A stretch of 64,000 nt of DNA, taken from positions 18,702,417 to 18,766,416 of the forward strand of contig NC_134415.1 of NCBI RefSeq assembly GCF_030867145.1, in the 5' to 3' direction. Both the position numbers and the translations under genes were made by a program. This DNA comes from Opisthocomus hoazin. Lineage: Eukaryota > Chordata > Aves > Opisthocomiformes > Opisthocomidae. Positions 11,350 to 23,300 of the stretch are shown piece by piece. The number at the start of each line of letters is the position of its first letter. Position 1 is the stretch's first letter. The notes under the pieces are model-generated. The model searched no databases. It saw only the letters and a list, made by a program, of their open reading frames with translations, and had not been told where the DNA came from.

Positions 11350-14300
11350 GTAAGAGTTTCTATCTCTTGCTGTGGCTGTTGTTGGGGACAAGAGAGAAGA
11401 AAAATACAGTCGTCGATGCCCACGCGTTTTTGTTCCTGTCAGCGTAATCTTTACTGACTCGTCCTGGGTGCCTCGCTTCGGTGAGCCTAACGGTGAGGGA
11501 CACACGGACTCTCCCTGAAGCAAAGGGAACGCGGAGGGTAGACAAGAGCAGGTTGAAATGGGCGTGAGAGAGCCAGGCAAGCGAGCCAGGCAGTCCCAGC
11601 AGCAGGGCCGGGCAGTGCCAGGGGCTCAGCTGCAGCCCACCCCGGCCGGAGCAGTGACCTGCTGTTATTCCTTTGCCTTCTCTTCCATTGGCACAACATT
11701 ACAATAAAGTTACCATTTGTTTTCTCTGTCTTTTTAACAGCTATTAAGGTGATGAAGATGAACTGAAGGATATTTGCTTTTCACCTTTGGGCAGGGGGCA
11801 GTCCCTGCTTTTTGTTTGTCTGGGGTTTTTTGGTCTTTTTACCTTAATTTGCTGTGGGCTATGGAATTAGGCTCGTCAGTGTTATTTTTTTGCCCTAGTG
11901 CTTTGTAGTCTGCAGGGAGCTGAGACACCTGGCACCAAATGAAGGAGAGCATAGGGATTTCCAGGGGATTTTTGTCAGCCATTGGCGTCAGCTAGCGCGC
12001 TGTGTGCGTTCTCGTGACACGTGATAACCGTTACTGCTGTGAGCCTAGAGAGCTTTGGATACTTTTCCTCCCATAAATTGAGAGCACTCTCTGTCCCAGG
12101 GCACTGGGAACTAGTGCATACCTAGCCAAAACAGTTCAAGTATATGAAATTCCCAAGTGCTGCAGGATCTGTCCTCTGCAATTCCCATTGCTCAGTGCCT
12201 TGTTCTTCAGAAGAAATAAATGGTTTCAGACTAGGAGGAGATAGGAAAAGAGGTAGTTTCTAATTCTACAAATATGTTAAATTTTTTACTTTAATTTGCA
12301 GCCTTATTACTTTTCCCTTCTGTGTTCTTGGATGTCCCAGCAGAGCGTGTTATCTTACCGCAAAAAGTGTAAGCCTGGTCATTTGACTTTTCCTTGTTTG
12401 CCATTACGGTTGCTTCCAGAGCTGTGTTGAGACATGCCAAGGAGAGAGATACCTAATGGTAACGCTTGGTCATTTGGCACCTGCCTCCAAGTTTCTGTGA
12501 ACTGGATTCTGAAACCCTGCGTACATGGTGTCACTCCCCGAAACGTGAACAGCTGCGTTTGGTTTTCCAGCTAATGTATATAGAGCTTCCCCATAACCTA
12601 CTTTGCTTTATGCATCTTGTACAGGAGAACAAGAGGTTGTTTTGATAAGTTTGCTGTGTATTACATTACTGCTCTTGCTAAAACAAGATCTAAAGGGCTT
12701 GTGAATGAATCTTTATAAAATAACATTGTTTACTTTGTGTGATGTGTTTTTGATTTGTGTGAAATTGTCAGGTCTCAATAGTTTGCCTGAGCTTTGATAC
12801 TCAAGAGATTTTTTTGTAATTCTTCATAATTCTCTCATATCTTTCCTTTTAAAACATTAACCTAGCAAGTCCCTGAGAAACAGCCTGTATGTTCACCTTC
12901 AGTCCTCCTGGCTGTGCAAAGTACATCTGAATAGCTGTACATATTTCTGAAGTACAAGGAATATATTCCTTTGTACAGCACAGGTCTCGGGAGTCAGTTG
13001 CAGAATTAACAGCTTGAAGAAGGGAAGTAAAATGCCTGAATCTATTTAGACAAAGATACATGCTTAGAAGTGAACCAGAATAGAGAATATTAATGTGCCT
13101 GAGCACTAAGCCTGTGTTGCCAGTAGCTTTTCAAATGTTTTTTTTTCTTCCTAAACATTTTGGCCACTGCTTTCAAGTGGGGGTCCCAAGCAGTCATGTC
13201 TTCAACAGTGAACCTGAGGAGAGCCACAGCCCAGGACTGTTGGGGGGTGCGAGCATCCCTGCTGCCCTGGCCCACGTTGGCTCGCTCCCTCGCAGGCAGT
13301 GCAGTAACACCTAGGGCATGAGAAGGTGCTGGGCTATGGCTCGTTGCCAGGAGGTTGCGTAGTTGAGGCAGAAGAGAGACTGTTTGGAGGCAGGAAAGAG
13401 TTTAGTTCTATGAATGCAAGACCTGCTTTGCCTCAGAGTCAACAAATGGGACCTGGTTTGTTATATTTCGAAGTATAAATGTAGCCAAAGAACCCCTTCT
13501 CGTTACAGCAGTAAGGAGATTTGCTTTAAGTGTTCAAGTCTGAAAACATCAGCTTTGCCATTTTTACTGTGGAGTTGAGCTGTGTCCATGCTTCCTGCCA
13601 TGTCTTTAAGACTTACTTGTGTGGTAATTCATGCGTCTCCAACTTTATTATGAAATAATGTCACATTATCTGTTTTCTAGCCTGGCTGCAAAACCCAACA
13701 GTTTGAGGGAACGCCTGGGAGCAGCTGGCGAATTAAGATTAAATTTTTATTTCTTTAGAACATATGAAAAGTGGAAGACTGATTTAATATGTACAGTTAA
13801 ACTTCAAAGTATGAGAATGACTTCTGGTTATCATTAAGAAAATTTAGAAAGCAGCTGGGAGAAAAGAACTGAAGCCCATGAGCTCTGTTTTTTCCTCCCT
13901 CTTTTTTTGTTTTTCTTTCTTTTCTCCTTTATATGCTCTCAGGATGCACCAGAAGAACAGCTCCTGAATTTGTCCATCATATACACCATTGGATATGCTC
14001 TTTCCTTCTCTGCCCTTGTAATAGCAACTGCCATTCTTCTTGGATTCAGGTAACTGGTGAAGCTTTGAAGAGAGTGGAGAAAAGGTGTTATGTGTTTTCT
14101 GTATGATGGTATCAGACTTCGACAGAAACATTTGAATTTTTTTTCCCTTCTTCCATCACCTTATTATTTCTCTATCTTGCATCATTTCTGTGTTCCTTCC
14201 TATAATCATTTCTTCTCAAAATGCAAGTAAAATTCCCAAATTTTGGCAGTGTTACCAATATAAATGTATGTAACAAGTGCTTTTTATCAGTTGAAATATT

Positions 14301-17300
14301 TTGTTGTGATGATTTTTATTTCAATGAAATTTCAATTGGAAGAGATGGAAAGAGAGAGATTCCAGCATTTCCTTGTGTTGTTGCCTTGCAGATGGGGCAC
14401 TAGTCTGGGGTGTGAGAGGACATTTAGCACAGAAGTTTTCATGCTGCCTTGCTTGGAATTACACAGCGCATAAAGCTCAGTCTGCCCTATTGCCCAGCTC
14501 CCACATGCAGGATGTGTTTCAACACAGAAATGGGTTTTTGACACAATTTCTCTTTTTGGAGAACTTTCAGAAATTCTCGATTCTTTTGCAATGTAGAAGA
14601 GAAATTTAATTTTGAAACTTCAAAAGTTTCTGTGAAATAAATTGTTGTCACCTGGTCAGATTGGCATATTTGGGTTCATCCAGGTATACACTAACAAATT
14701 GCATAGAGTGCATCAAAATTGAGAGACTATTGCTTGCATGTGCCAATGCTACACCGCACAGCTTTGGTTAAAAGAAAAAAGAATACAAGAAAAAAAAAAA
14801 AACCCCACAGCTTTGAACTCCAACGGAGAGATCTTTTTTCCCCCTCTGTAAATGCAAGAGGTGTCCTGATTCCAGCCAGACCTGCCTGCAGTTTGGGGAT
14901 GCTGAGCACAGGAGACTGACAATTTAGAAAACGCAAATATGTGATCCTGCTCTGTTGTGGGAAAGAAGTCCCTCTGCTGTGAAGTCCTGCTCCCTGCTGC
15001 TGTACGTAGCGTCTAATATTGTACCACACCTTTTAGCATTGTGTTATCCCACCTCCTGCCAGTGGAGAATCACAGGCTGGCGATCTCAAAGAAGATTTAA
15101 AATGACTGCAGAAACGCAGAGACATGCTCACCCTCTGTGAATGCCACGTGATAGTTATGATTTGTACGTGTTGTACCTGTCCAACTTTGGGACTCATCTG
15201 ACAAAACACCAGATGATCTTGAAGTCTCCAAATGTCTCCCGGGATAAGTGCTTTCTCCTTGTTTCACCCATCACTGACACTTTTTGAGTAATCTTAGCAG
15301 CCCAATGTAAAGGTCACAGAGCACAAGCATATACTTTTTGAAGGAAGGCTGTACGTGCTTTTGGCAGGGAACAAAGAGCAAGTTTGTAACCGAGGACCAG
15401 TAGGAGGGAGGGAATTTTGATGCCTTGACTTTTGTGGAGAGATGCTTTAGCTTTTTTTCCTTTAGCTGTGAAGCAGGATCTGGGGAAGTGTACAGGAGTG
15501 TGTGCTTCTGATCTTGAAAATGAGGTTTCAGAGATGCTAAAGAGGCCGAGAGCCTTGTTAAAACTGTGTCATCGAACCATTTTTGTGCTTTCCTGTCTAC
15601 ATTGTCTATCTGGAGACAGCTTGGTCCTGGATCGTATGAAATACAGGAGACCTATCCCTGCGTGGATTGCAGTTGCTAGATGCTGACTGGAACCTCCACT
15701 TGTGGCCTCTCCCAGCAGTTGTGCAAACCTCAACAAATGGGGACTGAAATTTAATTCGATGGTACCATAATGCTGATGTCCTCGACTTTTGTAATAGGAA
15801 GGCCTTTTTTAGTTCTTAGACTACAGAATAACCTTTATATTTGCTTATAATAATGATACAATAGAGGAAACAATATATCTCTAGTGTCTGATTTTGCATT
15901 CTCTGAAAGAAATGGAAGAAAAGTCTGTAACTTCAGTGATGGAAGCTGAATTAGGCCCATAACTTCATGACTGAAACAATTTTAATAACTTGCATTGCCT
16001 GTAGGAGAAATACTCAGTAACTACTTGCAACCTATTTTCTTCAACTGTCTAATTTACATAATTTTTTTTCAATCAGATTTAAATGTGTAGCAGTTCTGAA
16101 GGGTAGCAACAAATTTTGAGTTAAAGGAAAATAAATGTTAATCATAGGTACGTTTTGAAGTAGACTGTGACTGAAAAGCGATGCACAAAATTCTGTTTGA
16201 CCTATGGAAAATAGTTCTCCTTCTTCTTCAGTGCAAACCTGATAACTTTCAGACCAAGTCTATTTTTCTACCCTAAATTATAGAGCAGTAAAAATAGACA
16301 TTTAAAACATCAGTCTACTGAAACTCTTGCTGGAACAATTGCTGTTTATCGTGTTACCTGCATCTCTTAGCATCAAAAAAGAATCATACCCAGTGTAACT
16401 TCCTTTGAAGCAATGTGTGTACCCTTGCAGTGCTGGAAGAAAAATGTTTGTGGCTAAGGCTAGTAAAACGTTGGCAGCACTCTGCAGTTGGATGCCATTT
16501 GCATGACTGCAGTTTCTTTTGCTATCTCTTAACATGCTCTTTTTTGACAAGTAGCAATTTTACTGTCTTTGCAGCTGGCTGCTGAAACTCAAGAGGATTT
16601 TTTTTCTGTGGGTTTTTTTTTTGTTTTGTTTTCAATTCTGAACAGAGGTGAAAATTCTATTCCTTTTAGTTCTACCAAAAGTATTTACAATTCCCCCAGG
16701 AGGCAATCTGAATACAGATTTTTCTGTTGTTGTCCAAGCGGTAATTTGCAGGTGGATGTTGTTCATTGTGAGTTTGAGCACAGCCTAAAGCTGTACTGCA
16801 CACCCGTTACTGAGCCTTGCCGAGGTGAACCTGTGCAGTGACATTGGGGTCAATTTAAAGAGACTAGGTTCAGCATTATGTGAAACTTGACTTTTTTAGT
16901 CCTTTTAGATATGTCTTCTAAAAATGACTTTATTTTTACACTTTTTAAAATTTTAACATACTTTTTTTCCATGCACACTGATCTCATTCCTTCCCTCAAA
17001 CATTCACACTTAGGACTGAAGTCTTGAATGTCTTTTCCTTGATAGTGATTTCTTCCCAAAGACAGTTTGAAATCCCTGCAGCCTTTCTCAAGTTAGGGGA
17101 TTTCCTCTGCTACCTCCTGGTTTCCAGCACGGCTCACTGTTCCTTCCCTCAGTCCTGTGCATAATGGTGCAATTTTTATATGGGCAGTGGATCATAACTG
17201 GTTCTTCCTTTTTACAGACATCTGCATTGCACGAGGAATTATATTCACCTGAACCTCTTCACCTCTTTTATTCTGCGGGCTATATCTGTCTTCATTAAAG

Positions 17301-20300
17301 ACTCAGTGGTGAAGTGGATGTACAGCACAGCCACGCAGGAGCACCAGTGGGAAGGACTTATCTCCTTCCAGGTAGGGGCAGACACCCTGGTGGTTCTCGA
17401 GATGTTGGAGTCAGCACTGTGGTGTGTCTGCATGACAGCAGGTAATTTCATGTTGTACAGAATTGCTGTTCTTCAGTCCACGGAGTTTCTCTGGAACTTG
17501 TAGGATTATGTATGCAGTTGCGGTTGTTCCACCTAAGGCTTGGTACAGGCAAGTAACTGATGCCATGGCACACTTCTCTGCCTGTGGGAAGTTTGCCCCT
17601 ACTAGACACAGGAAGCATGAAGAGGTGGATTTTTTATGTGTATACAGATGCCCGTGTCTTCTTCCCATGCTGCAGGTTCATTTCTTCTAGCAGTAACAAA
17701 AGAGCATTCATTTCCCTAAGCCAGCACCTTTTGTGATAGGACTGTCTATCTTGTATAATGACCAAATTAGCTGGTTGTTCTTTGAGACCTTTATAATCTG
17801 TTAATGACAGAAAAAGGGGAAGCATCTGATTAAAATGCGAATTTGAAAGCATTTAGAAAAGCTGTGGAGGAACAGGCTAATTAAATACTTCTAATCGAAG
17901 GGAGAGGATATACAACTCTTTTGTGAACACGATGAAAGCATGCCTTTCCCCCTTCGGATCTGGAATACAAAGCATACTTGAATCCTCAAAGACAGGGATT
18001 TGCATTATCTGTATAGCTCTTGTGATTCTAGAACACAGGTACAGCATTTGCTGCTGCAGTACAGGGTTGGGATCGTAAAGGATATGTCTTCTGATACCTA
18101 CTTAGTACCTATCCTTTTCTGACGCTCTGCCTGAGGCTTAAGCACTGATACCATGTAGTGAATATCATATGATGGTTGATTTATTTTCATCTGCAATTTA
18201 TCAATTAGCAGAAAATATAATTGTAGTACATACTGTAAATGGTTTGGAAATATTTGCATTTTATTGTCAGTCATCCTTTCAAAAAAACCTAGGCTTTGTG
18301 CTTTCACACATGATTTATCCAATAGTGATTTCATCAGATCTGATGGATATATAAATTAGGTAATTGGGTTTCGTACTTACCTAAAGCCCTGCTGACTACT
18401 TCTCTGTAATTTACCAGCCAAGAGAGATTTTGAATTTAAATGTGATGCACTGGGCAGTATTGCTGTTCTATCAAAAATCTTTTGCTTTGCAAAATAGTCA
18501 ACATTATGGCATCCACTATTTGCTCTTTAACAGAGAAATTCTCAGCTGCAGAATAGAATATCTGGGGAAGTGAGAAGATTCACTGACTGAACTTGATACA
18601 GTACCTTTCACTTGCTCTGCTTTTCATCTTTGTGTTGTGCTTTTCAAATTGTAATCCGTTGATTATTGAGGGAAAATGCAGAAAATGTAACTTTTAATTT
18701 TTTTTTTTAAAGGAAGAATGTTGTTGAAAGCATCGATCTGCTGTGTATAGCACCTATTACTGGCTTCAGTACTCAATTGTGATTAATTTAGCAAGTGTTG
18801 TTTTGAGGAGCAATTAAGAGTAGGAGAGCGAGCCAGTCATTTGGGTTAGTATCCTTTTATTCCCAGCCCGTTGCCTTCATTTGAGCTGTGCTTTCTTCCA
18901 TCACAGGAATCGCTCAGCTGCCGCTTGGTCTTTGTGATGATGCAATATTGCGTGGCTGCAAACTACTACTGGTTGCTGGTGGAAGGCATGTACCTGTACA
19001 CGCTGCTGGTACTTTCAGTCTTTTCTGAGCAGAGAATTTTTCGGCTTTATCTCTGCATTGGCTGGGGTAAGTTGATCTTTCCGTATGTCCGCCTGTGGCT
19101 GCCTGCACCGGCAGATGGTAGAATAGGAAAAAAATCTTGTGTATCTATCTTAGTGTCACCCAGTTCAAGCCTTGCACTCTCCATTCCCCTTTTGTTCCCA
19201 GTCCCTCACCTTGTTTGAGTCAGAGGGTGCTGGGCCAGCACAGCTCCTGGATGCTGGCAGTGTAGAGGCTGTGGGTTCATAACGCAGGGGCTGTGCGGCA
19301 CTGCTGAAACTCCCCAAATCAGTGGCAGGCACGTGATACTTTTCCTGCAAGATTCAGCTTCCCAGTAAAAAAGATGCATGGGTGATTCCAGGTGAGTGTG
19401 GACTTTCCTGGACTGTCCTGCTTCGTCTCCTGAATTGCATTCAAAGGTGTGTGAACTACTTGTGGTGCAAAATAGTGATGATACCTTGTATCTGGTCAAG
19501 GATAAGAGTAGAGAAATGGTGGCTGCGTGAGCTATGGGAATGCAAAGCGGCTGATTAACAAGGGGCTGCTAGCAGGGAGTTGTCAGGCTGGTTAAGTGGA
19601 CAGAGCAAGTCAAGTAATGATTGTCGGGCAAAAGAGTGGTCGGGGTGTACATGCGATGGGGATGTGTGTGCTTGAAATTAAGGACTGTGATGCCTTGGAA
19701 TCAGTTGGTTGAGCCAGAGTCGCTTTCTGTAGAAATCCTAAAGCTTTGATTCTTTCGCTGTCCAGTTAGCCTGAAAATATATTACTGTTTGGGATTACTC
19801 CTATTTTTTGAATGATCTCTTGTGTGCTTTTATTGCATTCTCTCCCTTCCTCTTCCCCCCCTCCCCTTTTGGTGGAAAGGAGGCAGTTTTTGGAAAGCTG
19901 AAGTAAATCCAAGTAAATACTGCAAGTGCTTTCACAGATACTATTTTGAGTATTTAAATTGCTTTGGCTGTCCTTCTGTCTCTATGGATTTGCCAACTGT
20001 GAATATTCTAGCAAATCAGTTCACTGGTAAAGTACGTGTGAATGGCTTACTGTAAATTACCCAATTCTACTGAACAGTGATATATGAGGAGCAACTTTCC
20101 AGCATATTGATGGAAATAAATAAATGCAAGTAATAGCAATTTCCTGCTGGAGGGTCTTAGTTTAAAAAGTTCTTTATCTTCCATTATTGTTTTATACAGG
20201 ACATGCAGCAAAAGCAACAGCATCCTGTATAACATTTGAACTATGTATGTTTTAATCATATGTTATGAATAGCCGTATCCGCAATTAAAAAGAAAAAAAA

Positions 20301-23300
20301 AAAGATGGGGGAGCTATCGTGAAGCACTGACTGAGGTCGTGAGATGAAATGGAAAGAAATTGGACCAAAATTATATCTAGCCAAATCCTGAGGATATTGT
20401 GGTGTTTTATAAGTAAGGGGTAGGATGGTTTTGATCTGAATCACTTCTAGTTAACAGTTTGCCTCTTGCAAAAGCAGAAGGCAGAAACAGAATATGCTGT
20501 TTTGGTTTTGTTCTTCCTTTACAATGGAAGTTTTTTTTACTGTATGTTGAATTTCTGGATGAATTTGTGGAAAAGAGTGGCAGTGCCAGAACTTGGCACT
20601 GGGTATATGGGTTTCGTCCAAGCTTCTTAGCAATGCTCTGCCTGTACTCTGTTCAGTGTCAGTGTTTTATAAGGGGGGAAAAACTGTTTATCTTGTGTTA
20701 CTGTACTTTGCAAAAGCTAGAAAAGTTATAAAGTCTTGATAGACCTAAGGAAACTAATGTAATTTTATAAATTAGGAGTCATTTATATTGCCATCATGTA
20801 TATTGTGATAGGATTCTATAAACCTTCCTGATTACTTGTGAGGTAACTGTGTCCCTGTAACGGCCACTTCCCTGCCAAGATTTCACACCGCATTAGGCTT
20901 TGAGATGGCAGTGTTAAATTTTTCCAATTTCATTTAATGTAGAAAATGTCTTGCTTATGTCATCTTTTTATTTGTAAAAGCAGACTTTCATATATTTGTG
21001 TCAAACCCGAGTTCCACATATCTTACTGCAAAAACAATGGTTTATGCCATTTTCAAAGCTGAGAGGCAGGGGGAGGGGGGGAAGGCAGAATCACTAAGAG
21101 CATCAACAAATGGAATTCTTAATAGGCTAATGGCAGAGCAGGTAGACGAGTTGTTCTCTTCAGCCTGGAGGTCAGCACAACAGCAGCTAAACAGGATGTT
21201 GATTCAGATCGTCATTATCACTTGCAGAAAAAAAAAAAAGGCTGGTTTTGGTGTTGGGACATCAACTTGCTGTTCATCGTGTCTGAGCCCAAGTGAAGAG
21301 TCGCTGAGCTTGACGTTGACTTCAAACAGCTGTGTCAGTGCTGCACAAAGGAGTTTCCAGAGAAGAGCAGTTTATATTGTAACGCTGCTGTGTGCATCTT
21401 TCAGCAGCTTTTTGTGGAAGAAGGACCTGTTCACATTCAGAAGGGGGGGAGGAGGGCGGAATGGGAAATGGCAGCACCATCCCGCAGTGACTGTGTGCGG
21501 CATCCAGGCGGGAAGAACGACAGGAGACGACAATTTTCAGCACTAAAGGCTAAGAAGAAAATGTTAGTGAAAAGCTAAACATTCTGTGAGCTTCTATGGC
21601 AATTTTACACCCAGCTGCACTTGCAGCAGGGAAACTGCCATAAAAAAAAAAAAATCCCTTCCTTCCAACTCTTTGCAATCCATACTTGCTCTAAGGAAAT
21701 GTACTTTGAGGGAATGAAGCTATTAACATCAGGAAGCCTAGCTAGGGTGTCAAAAAGCGCCATCCTGATTGCCAGGAAGATCTGACTGGAACAGAGCCAG
21801 TCAGAAATTTTCCTTCTGACACCCAGTATGAACTTAGTGTAGCAACAGGACCATTTGTTGTCTGTTTACAAATGAAAAAAACTGCGTTTCAGACAAGGAT
21901 GTGAAAATTGGTTTTCTGTCCAGACTGATCCTGGAAGGAAACGCATCTGTCAGGAGCTTCTCTTAATTCTCTTCACTCTGTCTTCTGGATTCAACTCTTT
22001 CATGCTTTTTCTTTATTAAAGAATAACATTTCATCTTTTCTCACATCTTCAATGCTCTTACTCTTTCTCCGTCTAGTCATATTGGTTTATCGCTTATTTC
22101 AGTTCATGACATACTTCTTGCATTCATGCATCAAGCAGTTGATGAAGTCAGACCATCCTGGGGAGAGGAGAGGATCAGAATTCTTCTGACAGCAGTGGTG
22201 TCCTGGTTTGTGTGCCTGGTGGTCGCGGAGGTTGACCTTCTTACCACGCGGAACCCAGTGATGTCAGGTTACATCTGAAATGTGAGCTTATACACAAACT
22301 CAACAGTCCTAAAATGCTATATTCGGAATACGTCCTTATTTAAGGGTCTTGGCAGGATTGCAGTGCTCTGGTCTTGCAGAGACCAATTTACTTCAGACAG
22401 AATCTCTAATCAGCACGTGAGGATGAGGGGAACCTCTCTTGCTCCTCATGCAACTTTGTCCCCTGAAACTGTCTGTACGTACAATGCAAAGCTAGAAATT
22501 CTGTGTGTCTGTAAGAGTGACAACTTGCGCATCGAGGTGAGGGAAAGAAGGAAAGGCAGTATGGAATAGCACCACCTGCTGCCACCTTTCGTGGTAACTG
22601 CTACTTGGTGGGCTCCAGAACAACCCTGAGCTCTGCTGTTGTGTTACCAAAATATCTCAAACACGTTAAATAGAGAGGCTGATGTTTACGTGCTGCGACC
22701 AGGACATGGTAACTTCCATTTGCAGCAACACGAATAGCTATCCTCTCTCATTATGGATAGTGGAGCATTGTGAAAATGTCAGCAAAACGGCGATTCCTGT
22801 GTAGAATTTCTCACAGCTTTCTTTTTATCTACCCCATCCTGTTATCATGACAGATAATGCCTGGTTTTCCAACTTTTTTTCTTTTTCTTACGATGCAGAC
22901 ACCTGGCTAGGTGTAGAATATGTAAGGTAGACTGAAAATAAGTGGATTGTGCTGCTTGTTTATGCAGTAGGGTGGCAAGATGTTGATTTGGCAGTTCCAT
23001 TACTTTCTCATCATCTGTAGTATATATTATTATCACAGCCTATAATTCGGATGCCCTGTCCCTTGTCATTTGAAGTTGAACTTTATTAGCTGAGCTGTCG
23101 GCATGCTTATTTCCTAGTACACTTCACAGATTTCACAATCAACATGCAGTGTTCAAAGTTTTTTGGTCAGTTATCAGACTGTAAGAATTAATGTGGCAGA
23201 GGCTTTTATAAACAGGCTGTTGCAGTTGCTGGCATCTTCAGCAGTGATGCGGTACAGGCAAAAGTAGATGTTGCCATTTCCAGAATTCAAAGACCTTTCT

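Noticed and set aside
10941-11580. Overlapping - strand ORFs of 160 and 186 codons
   Set aside because: They are antisense to GLP1R exon 4 in a GC-rich patch where stops are rare, and show no recognisable domain.
20998-21546. 182-codon + strand ORF in GLP1R intron 7
   Set aside because: No recognisable domain; it spans homopolymer and G-rich tracts, consistent with a chance open frame.
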